Assembly (NCBI RefSeq): GCF_006088715.1 | Contig: NZ_CP030771.1 | Location: 4,030,001 to 4,094,000 of the forward strand | DNA: 64,000 nucleotides | Direction of reading: 5' to 3' | Source: Streptomyces sp. YIM 121038 | Lineage (GTDB): Bacteria; Actinomycetota; Actinomycetes; Streptomycetales; Streptomycetaceae | Part shown: positions 54,358 to 62,400 of the stretch, in pieces | Layout of the letters: the number at the start of each line of letters is the position of its first letter | How positions within the stretch are numbered: the stretch's first letter is position 1 | Program-made: the position numbers and the translations under genes | Notes under the pieces: generated by a model | Told to the model about the DNA's origin: nothing | Database searches by the model: none | The model's input: the letters and a program-made list of their open reading frames with translations, nothing else

Positions 54358-55209
54358 ATGACCGTACGCCGGACGCTCCTCACCCTCGCCCTGTGCGGCA
54401 CGCTCCTGTCCTCCAGCGCGGCCGCCGAGGCCTCGCACGCGCCCGGACGCGCCTACTCCTACGGGGCGCACCCGCGCCAGACCGTGACCGTGTACGGCCA
54501 CGGCGGCACGGCCCTGGTGATCCTGCACGGCGGCTCGTGGGCGCGGGACAACGACTGGAGCGGCTGGTCCCGGTGGTTCGCCGCGCGCGGCTTCACCGTG
54601 TACGAGACCGACTACCGGCTCTCCTCGGACGCCGTCTGGCCCGCGCAGCGCACCGACGTCCTGGCCGCGCTGCGCTGGATCGCCCGCCGCGAGGGGCCGG
54701 GCGCGCCCCGGCCCCTGCTGCTCGGCTCGTCGGCGGGCGGGCACCTGGCCGTGAGCGTCGGGGCGTACCGCGACGGGCGCGCGTACACCCGGGGCGTGGC
54801 CGCCCTCTCCCCCGTCGCCTCGCCGTACCGGGCCTGGCGCGACGGCACCGCGCCGGGCGCCCCGGACCGGCGGCGGGCGCTCGCCCGGGCGGCGAAACGT
54901 CTCGCCGGGTGCGACCCGGACCGCGCCGGACAGCCCTGCCGGGAGCGCTGGGACGACCTGTCGGCCGCCTCCCACGCGTCGGGCCCGCGGGACGCTCCGC
55001 TGTACCTGGCGCACTCGGCGGGCGACTTCGTGCCGCCCGCGCACTCCGCGGACCTCGCCGCCGCGCAGCGCCGCGCGGGGCTGCGGGACGTGACCGTGCG
55101 TACGCTGCCGGGCGCGGCGCACGGCGGGGCTCTGCTGCGGGAGCGGGGGCTCGCCGCGGGCGTCCTGCGGTGGCTGCGGGAGCACGCCGGGCTGCCCCGG
55201 GGCCGGTGA
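54358..55209 (+). CDS. secreted alpha/beta hydrolase (esterase/lipase-like)
   Basis: 283 residues. The signal peptide MTVRRTLLTLALCGTLLSSS ends near AAAEASHA. The oxyanion motif is VILHGGSWARDNDWSGW and the nucleophile Ser is in LLGSSAGGHLAVS. The Asp and His of the triad are likely in HSAGDFVPPAHS and PGAAHGGALL. HGG plus GxSxG places it near hormone-sensitive-lipase/BD-FAE esterases. Two Cys (GCDPDRAGQPC) may form a disulfide outside the cell. Substrate unknown. Confidence 0.85.
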   Translation: MTVRRTLLTLALCGTLLSSSAAAEASHAPGRAYSYGAHPRQTVTVYGHGGTALVILHGGSWARDNDWSGWSRWFAARGFTVYETDYRLSSDAVWPAQRTDVLAALRWIARREGPGAPRPLLLGSSAGGHLAVSVGAYRDGRAYTRGVAALSPVASPYRAWRDGTAPGAPDRRRALARAAKRLAGCDPDRAGQPCRERWDDLSAASHASGPRDAPLYLAHSAGDFVPPAHSADLAAAQRRAGLRDVTVRTLPGAAHGGALLRERGLAAGVLRWLREHAGLPRGR

Positions 55210-55291
55210 CCGGCTGCGGGTTCGCCGTGGCTGGTCGCGCCCGCGCGGCGGAGCCGCACAGAGACACAGCCCCGCGCCCCTTCGGGGCGCT

Positions 55292-56752
55292 TCAGCGCAG
55301 CCGCCGCCTCCCGCGCGGCAGGAACGTGAACACCGCGCCGCCCAGGAGGACCGCCGTGCCCGCGACCAGGCCGAGCGCCCGCAGCGCGCCGTTGTCGTCG
55401 GCACCGGTGTCGGCGAGGCCGCCGCCGGACGCGTCACCGGCACCGCCCGCGGAGCCGCCGCCGGAGCCCGAGCCGGACCCCGAACCCGAGCCCGAACCCG
55501 AGCCGCCTGCCGCGCCGCCCGGCTGCGCCGAGGTGTCGAGCACCAGGGACACCCCGGTCTTCACGGGCGTACAGGTGGTGGTCGTGCCGAGGGCCTTCAC
55601 GGTGAGGACACCGGGCGAGAGCGTCGCTTTGCCGTCGGCGCCCGGGGTGTAGGTGCCGGTCAGGTCCGGGACGGCGATGGGCGCGCCGGACTTGATGGGC
55701 TCCTTGTTGGCGGGGCCCTCGACGGGCACCGTGCCTTTGTCGGCGCCGCCGAGGAGCACGGCCATGGAGGGCTTCACCGCGCCCTTGGGGATGTCGACCG
55801 GGCTGTCCATCACGGACTTCTTGAACCGCACGGTCAGGCCGTACTTCCCGCCGTCCTTCCGGGCGTCGATCTGCACCGGCGAGGTCGCCTCCTTGTCGCC
55901 GATCGGCGTCTTGCACTTGTACGGGACCTGCACCTCCTTGCCGGGGAAGTCGGTCTGGCCGTCGCCGCCGCCGGAGGAGCCACCGGCGGAGCCACCCGAC
56001 GAGCCGCCCGTCGTCCCGCCCGACGTACCGCCGCTGTCACCGCCGCTGTCACCGCCGCCGGAGGTCGTACCGCCGGAGGACCCACCGGACGTCGTACCAC
56101 CGGACGTCCCGCCCGAGGAGCCCCCGGACGTGCCGCCGCCGTCGGTCACCTTGATGGTCACGGCGGGCTTCACGGCCTCCTCGGGCTTGCACGGGGTGTC
56201 CGTGGAGATCGGCTTGTTCACGTTGATGGCGTACGCGCCCGGAGTCAGCGTCACCTCGCCCGGCGCGGTCAGCTTCAGCTTGCCCTTCATGTCGGACAGG
56301 ACCATCGCGCCGCCCTTGGGGATGGGCGGATTGGTGCGGGTCCCCTCGACCTTCAGGTCGCCGCTCTGGGCACCGCCCACCGTGACGGTGCCGGTCGGCA
56401 GGACGGTGTCCTCGCCGAGGTCGAGGATGTCGGGGTTCTTGGAGGCGGCCTCGACCGTCTTCCACACCACCTCGACCTCGTCGCCGACCTTCGCCTCGGC
56501 GGGCGCCGTCACGTCCGCCTTCGTGGTGCCGTGCACCGGCGGCAGCTGGGAGATGGGCGGCGGCACGCACTCGGTCCTGTAGGCGACCTCGGCTGCGCTC
56601 GCCGGGCCCGCCGCGCCGAGCACGGCGAGGCCCGCGCCGCCGAGCGCCAGGGCGACCGAGGCCGCGGCCGCTCTCGTCCGGGGTGGTGCGCCCCTTCCCG
56701 GTCTGCCCGCTCTTCCCGCTCTCGCGCTCCGTTGCGTCGGCTTCCTCGTCAC
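55292..56752 (-). CDS. LAxTG sortase-anchored surface protein with two related domains
   Basis: 486 residues. Signal peptide to about 53 (ending GPASAAEV). The first beta-type domain (about 54-200) has one Cys pair (TECVPPP, TPCKPEE). A linker of about 60 Gly/Ser/Thr residues follows, then a second domain (about 265-400) opening YKCKTPIGDKEATSP and closing ALGTTTTCTPVKTG, and a Gly-Ser tail. The sorting signal is GLADTGADDNG, a hydrophobic span and RGRRRLR. It is probably linked to peptidoglycan by a class E-type sortase encoded elsewhere. The second domain is clearly homologous to that of the protein at 58880-59629. GTG 56752 overlaps the upstream stop. Confidence 0.88.
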   Translation of the reverse strand: MTRKPTQRSARAGRAGRPGRGAPPRTRAAAASVALALGGAGLAVLGAAGPASAAEVAYRTECVPPPISQLPPVHGTTKADVTAPAEAKVGDEVEVVWKTVEAASKNPDILDLGEDTVLPTGTVTVGGAQSGDLKVEGTRTNPPIPKGGAMVLSDMKGKLKLTAPGEVTLTPGAYAINVNKPISTDTPCKPEEAVKPAVTIKVTDGGGTSGGSSGGTSGGTTSGGSSGGTTSGGGDSGGDSGGTSGGTTGGSSGGSAGGSSGGGDGQTDFPGKEVQVPYKCKTPIGDKEATSPVQIDARKDGGKYGLTVRFKKSVMDSPVDIPKGAVKPSMAVLLGGADKGTVPVEGPANKEPIKSGAPIAVPDLTGTYTPGADGKATLSPGVLTVKALGTTTTCTPVKTGVSLVLDTSAQPGGAAGGSGSGSGSGSGSGSGGGSAGGAGDASGGGLADTGADDNGALRALGLVAGTAVLLGGAVFTFLPRGRRRLR

Positions 56753-57903
56753 GGCTTTCCTTTCGTCGGGGGGCCGTTGTCGGACGGTGCGGAGAGCTGT
56801 CCCGCCGGGGCGCCCGGGTCGGTGTCCGGGGTGAACCACGGCAGGCCGGTGGAGGTGGACCCGGTGTCCCGGGAGGTGGGTGCCGGGTCGTCGGCGGCGG
56901 TGTCCGTCCTTCTGAGCAGCGCCGCCTTGGCGAGCAGGGCGCTCTTCGTGAGCCGGGTGCCGCCGGGCAGGGCCGCGGTGACGCGCCGCGTGCGGTGGCG
57001 GCCCTGCGGGCGGCCGCCGGGCCCCTTGGCGGGGCGGAGCCGGTCGACGGCCACCATGCCGACGCGGAAGACGGCCGCGGGCACGACGAGGGCGAGGAGC
57101 ACCCAGAACAGCGTCACGCCCCAGGGCCGCCCCACGCCCCACGGCTGCTCGGCGAGGACGTCGCTGCCGTACCGGAGCGAGACCAGGTAGTCGCCGTGGG
57201 CGCCCGCGGGCAGCTCGACCGGCAGCCTGATCCTCGCCTTCGCGCCGGGCGCGATGGTGCCGCGCCACTGCTGCTGCTCCCACTGCGGGGCGAACACGCC
57301 GTGGGAGGTGCCGACCTGGAAGACCGGGTTCCTGACCGGCGCGGTGCCCAGGTTGCCCACGGTGACCACCAGCTGCCGCGAGGGCGGGGAGCCGAACCAC
57401 GTGAGGAGGCCGCTCGACCCGTCGAGCCGGGTGTCCGCGAGCACCGCGAGCCGCCCGCCGCGCGGCTTGCGCAACGGCTTCACCGGATGCCCCGCGACCT
57501 TGAACGCCGCGTCCACCGCGGCCTTCCCGCCGGTCACCGTGGCGACGTGCACGACGCACGGGCAGGGCTTCGGCGGCTCGGCCACGGGCAGCCGCTTGCG
57601 GAACCTGCCGTCGCCGCCGGTGGTGACGGCACGGCCCTCGGCGTTGGCGCAGGAGTTGGTGCCGCCGGGCACCCCCGCGGCGGGCGTGCCCTGCCCGCAG
57701 ACGAGCATCATGAGCAGCGCGCGCGGCCGCCACCCCTTGCCGGTCACGGTGACCGAGCCCCCGGCCCCCGCCTGGGACGCGGAGAGCGTCACCGTCGGCT
57801 TCGGCTCGGCCGCGGCGTCCGGCACGGCCCCGAGCAGCGCGCAGGCCAGGGCGAGGACCAGGGCCGACGCGCAGCCGCGCGGCCACGTCCGCTGTCCGTT
57901 CAC
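56749..57903 (-). CDS. secreted, membrane-anchored protein with neocarzinostatin-like domain
   Basis: 384 residues: signal peptide (to about 32, AVPDAAAEP), an Ig-like domain (about 34-140) opening PTVTLSASQAGAGGSVTVTG and holding four Cys (69, 84, 114, 116), as in the neocarzinostatin-like family, a second beta domain (about 150-250) with VTVGNLGTAPVRNPVF, one membrane span (about 261-283), and a basic cytoplasmic tail. It is the third gene of the operon; GTGA overlaps at both ends (57900-57903 and 56749-56752) mean tight translational coupling. The function is unknown; it could hold the complex at the membrane. Confidence 0.82.
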   Translation of the reverse strand: MNGQRTWPRGCASALVLALACALLGAVPDAAAEPKPTVTLSASQAGAGGSVTVTGKGWRPRALLMMLVCGQGTPAAGVPGGTNSCANAEGRAVTTGGDGRFRKRLPVAEPPKPCPCVVHVATVTGGKAAVDAAFKVAGHPVKPLRKPRGGRLAVLADTRLDGSSGLLTWFGSPPSRQLVVTVGNLGTAPVRNPVFQVGTSHGVFAPQWEQQQWRGTIAPGAKARIRLPVELPAGAHGDYLVSLRYGSDVLAEQPWGVGRPWGVTLFWVLLALVVPAAVFRVGMVAVDRLRPAKGPGGRPQGRHRTRRVTAALPGGTRLTKSALLAKAALLRRTDTAADDPAPTSRDTGSTSTGLPWFTPDTDPGAPAGQLSAPSDNGPPTKGKP

Positions 57904-58862
57904 GGCTTGCCTCCCGTCCCCGTGGCCGTCGGCTCCCGCTCCGCCGCCGCCTCCGCTTCCGCTGCCGTCTCCGCCGCCGCTGTCGCTTCCGCCGCCGCCT
58001 CCGCTGTCGCTGCCGTCTCCGCCGGTGCGCCGGCGTCCCGTCTCCGGCGGCGTACGGCGTGCCGTACGGCGCACCACGCGGCGACGCCCGCCGCGACGGC
58101 ACCGGCGCCCGCGCCCGCGGCGGCGGGCCACGGCACGAGGCGTGCGGACGCGGACCCCTCGGCCCGCACCCCGCCCGCCGCCGTGACCGTCAGGCGCACG
58201 TCCACGGCGTCGAACGACGGCACGCCGGGCCACGGCTCGCTCAGCGCGACCCGGCTGCCGGGCGCGACACGCACGGGCACGCGGTGCGGCGCCCGGTCGA
58301 GCAGTTCCCCGAAGACGCCGTCGGCCCGCACCGCGACGCGCGGCGCCAGCACCGTGGTGCCCCGGTTCACCAGCTCGTACGTGATCCGCTCCGCGTCCGC
58401 GTCGAGGCGTACGCGCTCCACGGTCAGCGCGGCCAGGGCGGGCCCGGCCACCCGCAGGCGCAGGGGCACCCGGGCGTCCCGGCCACCGCCGCGCGCGACG
58501 ACCGCGCCGGAGCGGTCGCCCGGCGCGGCCCCCTTCGGCACCGCCACGGTGAACGGGACGTCGGCCCGGGTGCGCGGCGGCACCGTCACCTTCCGCCGGG
58601 CGAAGGCCAGCCACGCCCCGATGCCGTCGGGGCCGGTGCCGCGCAGGGTCACCGTGCGGGGCCGCGCGCTCCGGTTCGTGACGGACACCTTGTCCTCCAG
58701 GACGGCACCGGGCGCGCCCTCCGCGTACAGGGACGGCCGTGCGGAGCCCGCGGGGTCGAGCGACCAGCCGTCGCCGTCGGCCGCGCGGGCGAGGGGCGCG
58801 GCAGCGCACCCGAGCAGCGCGCCGGCCGCGGCGAGCGCCCGCGCGGCGGCCCGCACCCGCAT
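57900..58862 (-). CDS. secreted DUF916-like Ig-domain protein with C-terminal membrane anchor
   Basis: 320 residues. Signal peptide (to about 28). A beta-sandwich domain resembling the DUF916/WxL-interacting type follows, opening with GAVLEDKVSVTNRSARPRTV and including GDRSGAVVARGGG. A second beta domain has YELVNRGTTVLAPRVAVRA. One membrane span near 245-265 is followed by Arg-rich residues and an Ala/Glu-rich tail. ATG 58862 is 17 bases after the upstream stop. Assignment to DUF916 is by pattern, not by search. Confidence 0.75.
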   Translation of the reverse strand: MRVRAAARALAAAGALLGCAAAPLARAADGDGWSLDPAGSARPSLYAEGAPGAVLEDKVSVTNRSARPRTVTLRGTGPDGIGAWLAFARRKVTVPPRTRADVPFTVAVPKGAAPGDRSGAVVARGGGRDARVPLRLRVAGPALAALTVERVRLDADAERITYELVNRGTTVLAPRVAVRADGVFGELLDRAPHRVPVRVAPGSRVALSEPWPGVPSFDAVDVRLTVTAAGGVRAEGSASARLVPWPAAAGAGAGAVAAGVAAWCAVRHAVRRRRRDAGAPAETAATAEAAAEATAAAETAAEAEAAAEREPTATGTGGKP

Positions 58863-58879
58863 CGCCCGCGTCCCCGCCC

Positions 58880-59629
58880 TCAGCGCGGCGCCTGGTTCCG
58901 GCGCGTCAGCCACAGCACCCCGGCCGCGCCCGCGAGCAGCACCGTGCCGCCGAGCGTGCCGAGCGCGATCGCGGAGTCGGCGGGTCCGGTCTGCGGCAGG
59001 TCCTCGCCGCCGGACGGCGTGCCCCGCGCGCCGTCGGACGCGTCGCCGGAGCCGGAGCCCGTCCCGGAACCGGAACCGGCGTCGGATCCCGAGCCCGCGC
59101 CGGAGCCGGCGTCCGAGCCGCTCCCCTTCACGTTCAGGGTCAGCGACGGCTTCGGGTCGTTCGCGGGCGTGCACGTCGTCGTCGTACCGAGCGCCTTGAT
59201 GGTCAGGACACCGGCGGTGAAGGTGACCTTGCCGGACTTCTTGGGCGTGTACGTGCCCGTCAGGGTGCTGATCTTGATGGGCGTGTTGGCCGGGACGGGC
59301 CCGGAGTTGGGCGGCCCCGACACCGGGACGGTGCCGCTCTCCGCGCCGCCGAGCTCGATGAGCGCGCTCGGCTTCATGGCGCCCTTGCCCAGCTCGACGG
59401 GGCTGGAGGAGACGCCCTTCTGGAAGGACATCGTGAGCTTGTAGCCGCTGCCGCTCTTGACGCTCTTGATGTCGATCGGCGAGACGGCGCCCTTGTTCCC
59501 GATGGGCGTCTTGCACTGGTAGTCGACGTCCTGGACCTCGGCCCGTGCGGCGGGTGCGGTCAGCAGCAGCGCCGATCCGGCCAGGGCGGCGGTGAGTGCG
59601 AGCGCGGTGGGTTTCCTCTGGTACGGCAC
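58880..59629 (-). CDS. LPxTG sortase-anchored surface protein
   Basis: 249 residues and the first gene of the operon. Signal peptide (to about 30, APAARAEV), a single domain (about 31-165) opening YQCKTPIGNKGAVSP and closing ALGTTTTCTPANDP with one Cys pair, a Gly/Ser/Asp linker, and a full sorting signal: DLPQTGPADS, a hydrophobic span and RRNQAPR. GTG 59629 has GAGGGG about eight bases upstream. Its domain recurs in the last gene of the operon. A role in surface adhesion or ligand binding is inferred from architecture alone. Confidence 0.88.
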   Translation of the reverse strand: MPYQRKPTALALTAALAGSALLLTAPAARAEVQDVDYQCKTPIGNKGAVSPIDIKSVKSGSGYKLTMSFQKGVSSSPVELGKGAMKPSALIELGGAESGTVPVSGPPNSGPVPANTPIKISTLTGTYTPKKSGKVTFTAGVLTIKALGTTTTCTPANDPKPSLTLNVKGSGSDAGSGAGSGSDAGSGSGTGSGSGDASDGARGTPSGGEDLPQTGPADSAIALGTLGGTVLLAGAAGVLWLTRRNQAPR

Positions 59630-59681
59630 CTCGTGGTCCCCTCATGCCGGTGGCGAAATCCGTGCCGCGCGCACTGATTTG

Positions 59682-59696
59682 CTGACGGCACATCAG
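59682..59696. promoter_or_regulatory. imperfect palindrome upstream of the surface-protein operon
   Basis: CTGACGGCACATCAG has 6-bp arms with one mismatch, 53 bp before the first start codon. It may be an operator or promoter motif for the four-gene operon. Confidence 0.4.
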
Positions 59697-59740
59697 ATCG
59701 GGCGCTCAAGGTACGCCGGGGACCTTGTCGAGGGAAGACA

Positions 59741-59778
59741 AAGGACGCGCCGGATCCGTGGAGATCCGGCGCGTCCTT
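59741..59778 (-). terminator. terminator after prsI
   Basis: A perfect 16-bp stem AAGGACGCGCCGGATC with a 6-nt loop. On the minus strand it is followed by TTTGTCTTCC. It separates the sigma-regulator genes from the surface-protein operon. Confidence 0.8.
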
Positions 59779-59816
59779 CGAACCGCGGGTAACCCTTGTG
59801 ACTCCGGGCGCGGGCG

Positions 59817-60332
59817 CTAGCCCGGCGCCTCCAGCTCCGCCCACACCGTCTTGCCCGTCGCCCCAGGGGTCCGCACAACCCCCCAGTCCAGACAGAGCCG
59901 CTGCACGATGAACATGCCGTGCCCGCCGGGCCGCCCGGCCCGGTGCGGCGTGCGCGGCGCGGGCTGTCCGGCACCGCGGTCGGAGACCTCGATGCGCAGC
60001 ACCTTCCGGCCGCCGTCACAGGACAGCCAGAGCTCGTCGGGGCCCTCGGCGTGCAGGCAGGCGTTGGTGACCAGCTCGGAGACCACGAGCAGGACGTCCT
60101 CCGCCGCGGCGCGCCGGTCGGCGGTGGCCGCGGGCAGCCAGCCCCAGGCGTGCAGCGCCTCGCGGGTGAAGTCCCGCGAGAGCGGGACCACGCCGCTCGC
60201 GCCGTCCAGGCTCAGCCTGCGGACCTGGCGGCCGCCGGGCCCGGGGGTGGCCGCGTGCGCGGGAGCGTCCGCGACAGCGGCCTCCGGCTCCGGGCCACGG
60301 TCGCCCGGCGAGTAAGGCCGGGTGGCGCTCAT
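59817..60332 (-). CDS. prsI: anti-sigma factor, RsbW-like serine kinase (PrsI type)
   Basis: 171 residues with a GHKL-type HATPase_c domain: N-box VVSELVTNACLHA, G1-type DRGAG and a GGHGMFIVQ box. It is expected to bind SigI and to phosphorylate the STAS antagonist next to it. The match to the PrsI/ArsI/SigI partner switch of S. coelicolor rests on gene order and families. ATG 60332 is preferred over GTG 60338, which sits too close to GAGGTGAA. Confidence 0.82.
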   Translation of the reverse strand: MSATRPYSPGDRGPEPEAAVADAPAHAATPGPGGRQVRRLSLDGASGVVPLSRDFTREALHAWGWLPAATADRRAAAEDVLLVVSELVTNACLHAEGPDELWLSCDGGRKVLRIEVSDRGAGQPAPRTPHRAGRPGGHGMFIVQRLCLDWGVVRTPGATGKTVWAELEAPG

Positions 60333-60688
60333 CAGCACTTCACCTCACCGACAAGAGGACTCTGGACAAGGACGGACCACGGGAGCCCGGCGGCGGGGCC
60401 TCCGCCCGCCCGGCCGCTCCCCGGCCGCTTGCCATTTCTGACGTTTGATCCGACGTTGGTCTGGCTGTGTTGGTCTGCTGTTCGGTCCGGCGCCCGCCGG
60501 ACGACGGCCGACTCCGGATTCAGGGTGACTCCTGCCCGGCCGAACCGGACGAACACCCATGGATTCGGTGAGAACCGTGTGACGCTGGTAACGCATTGGT
60601 CACACAGCGGCAACTGACACATAACGCTTCACGTCACCCGTCATATCGCCCCCACACATCCCGTTCTCCCCGCGAAAAGAGGTCCGGC
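60333..60688. other. 356-bp region between prsI and arsI
   Basis: No gene seen. It contains a 7-bp inverted repeat GTGTGAC/GTCACAC (60577-60605, 15-nt spacing), a possible operator for prsI. The gap suggests prsI has its own promoter rather than being only co-transcribed with arsI. Confidence 0.4.
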
Positions 60689-61057
60689 TCAGTCGGCCAG
60701 TGCCGCTTCGAGCGTCTCGTGGACGGTGAAGACGGCGTCGGCCCCCGTGATCTCGAACACCCTGGCCACCACCGGCAGCATCCCGGCGAGATGCACGCCG
60801 CCGCCCGCGGCCTCGGCCTTGAGGCGGGCCCCGAGGAGCACGTTGAGACCCGTGGAATCACAGAACTCCAACCGTGAGCAGTCGACCACGAGGCGCGAGA
60901 AGCCCTCGTCGACGCAGCCCTCGAGCGGTTCGCGCAGCACATCGGCGGTGTGGTGATCGAGCTCACCCGCCGGAGTCACGACGGCGCTGCGGCCCTCTTT
61001 CCGGACTTCGACCGAAAGTCGGCCCCTGTGTGCGCTGCCGACCGTCCCGCGGTCCAT
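60689..61057 (-). CDS. arsI: STAS-domain anti-anti-sigma factor (ArsI type)
   Basis: 122 residues forming one STAS domain (about 12-115). The phosphorylatable Ser68 lies in LEFCDSTGLNVLLGA. In its unphosphorylated form it should bind the anti-sigma kinase and free SigI. ATG 61057 has GGAAGAGAG upstream. It is divergent from sigI with 271 bp between, so the switch can be set at both promoters. Confidence 0.85.
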   Translation of the reverse strand: MDRGTVGSAHRGRLSVEVRKEGRSAVVTPAGELDHHTADVLREPLEGCVDEGFSRLVVDCSRLEFCDSTGLNVLLGARLKAEAAGGGVHLAGMLPVVARVFEITGADAVFTVHETLEAALAD

Positions 61058-61328
61058 GCCGTCACTCTCTTCCGACCGTTGGGCTGTTACTGGCGCGCGC
61101 CGTGACGCGCGATGACGCCCTTGAACATTACGCCTTCCGTACGCCCCGGGGTACCCGAACATCCCCCTGAATTCGGACATTTCGCCACGCACCGCACTTG
61201 CGACTCCGCGTCGGAAGCGGGTAGGGGTAGAAGAGACATCACCCGACCCGGACGGCCATGGAGGCGCCGCACACCGCAGTGCACGTAGTGGCATCGGCAG
61301 CCATATGCCGAGAACGATGGAGGACACC

Positions 61329-62282
61329 ATGTCACCCCGGCTCGACGAATCGCGTACTGACCAAGCGACGTCGACACCCCCGCCGAACCGCACCCGAACC
61401 TCGATCCCCGGCCCCGCCGAAGAGGCCCTGCCGGCGGCCGCGACGGACCCGTCGCGCCCCGACGAGCGGCCCGAGTCACTCTCCGGGCTCCCCGAGATCC
61501 CCCCGTTCGACGAGGTGGGCCCCCTCGACGCGCGAGCCCTGTCCAAGACGCTCTTCGAGCGGCTCGAGTCCCTCGAAGAGGGCACCCACGCCCACGCGTA
61601 CGTACGCAACACCCTCGTCGAGCTCAACCTCGCCCTGGTGAAGTTCGCCGCCTCCCGGTTCCGCTCCCGCAGCGAGCCGATGGAGGACATCATCCAGGTC
61701 GGCACCATCGGCCTGATCAAGGCGATCGACCGCTTCGAGCTCAGCCGCGGCGTCGAGTTCCCCACCTTCGCGATGCCGACCATCGTCGGCGAGATCAAGC
61801 GCTTCTTCCGCGACACCTCGTGGTCGGTGCGCGTGCCGCGACGGCTCCAGGAGCTCCGCCTCGACCTCGCCAAGGCGGGTGACGAACTCGCTCAGCAGCT
61901 CGACCGCTCGCCGACGGTGGCCGAGCTCGCCGAGCGCCTCGGCCTCTCGCCCGACGAGGTCGTCGAAGGCATGGCGGCGTCCAACGCCTACACCGCGAGC
62001 TCGCTCGACGCGCAGCCCGAGGACGACGACTCCGAAGGCGCGCTCGCCGACCGCATCGGCTACGAGGACCACGGGCTCGAAGGCATCGAGTACGTCGAGT
62101 CGTTGAAGCCGCTGATCGCCGAACTGCCGCCGCGGGACCGGAAGATCCTCTCCCTGCGGTTCGTGGCGAACATGACCCAGTCGGAGATCGGTGAGGAGCT
62201 GGGCATCTCCCAGATGCACGTCTCGCGTCTGCTGTCCCGCACGCTGGTGCGGCTGCGCAGAGCGCTGACGGTCGAGGAGTAA
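61329..62282 (+). CDS. sigI: SigB/SigF-family RNA polymerase sigma factor (SigI)
   Basis: 317 residues. The disordered N-terminus is followed by region 2 (ALVKFAASRFRSRSEPMEDI and QVGTIGLIKAIDRFE), region 3 (RLQELRLDLAKAGDELAQQL) and region 4 (QSEIGEELGISQMHVSRLLS). It belongs to the stress-response group 3 sigma factors; SigI in S. coelicolor is linked to osmotic stress. ATG 61329 is chosen over ATGs at 61305 and 61317 because GGAGG lies five bases before it. Confidence 0.9.
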   Translation: MSPRLDESRTDQATSTPPPNRTRTSIPGPAEEALPAAATDPSRPDERPESLSGLPEIPPFDEVGPLDARALSKTLFERLESLEEGTHAHAYVRNTLVELNLALVKFAASRFRSRSEPMEDIIQVGTIGLIKAIDRFELSRGVEFPTFAMPTIVGEIKRFFRDTSWSVRVPRRLQELRLDLAKAGDELAQQLDRSPTVAELAERLGLSPDEVVEGMAASNAYTASSLDAQPEDDDSEGALADRIGYEDHGLEGIEYVESLKPLIAELPPRDRKILSLRFVANMTQSEIGEELGISQMHVSRLLSRTLVRLRRALTVEE

Positions 62283-62306
62283 CAGCGCCCCGTCGTCGCT
62301 CCGCGC

Positions 62307-62386
62307 CCCGGAACTCGAACGCCGGAGGAGCCGGACGGTGCCGCTCGCGGCAGCGTTCGCCCCCTCCGGCGTTCGAGTTCCGGGGC
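62307..62386. terminator. long inverted repeat terminating sigI and the permease gene
   Basis: A perfect 23-bp inverted repeat (arms 62307-62329 and 62364-62386, core CTCGAACGCCGGAGG) with a 34-nt loop between convergent genes. This type of repeat recurs between Streptomyces genes and acts as a bidirectional terminator. Confidence 0.8.
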
Positions 62387-62400
62387 CCCCTCCGCCGCGG

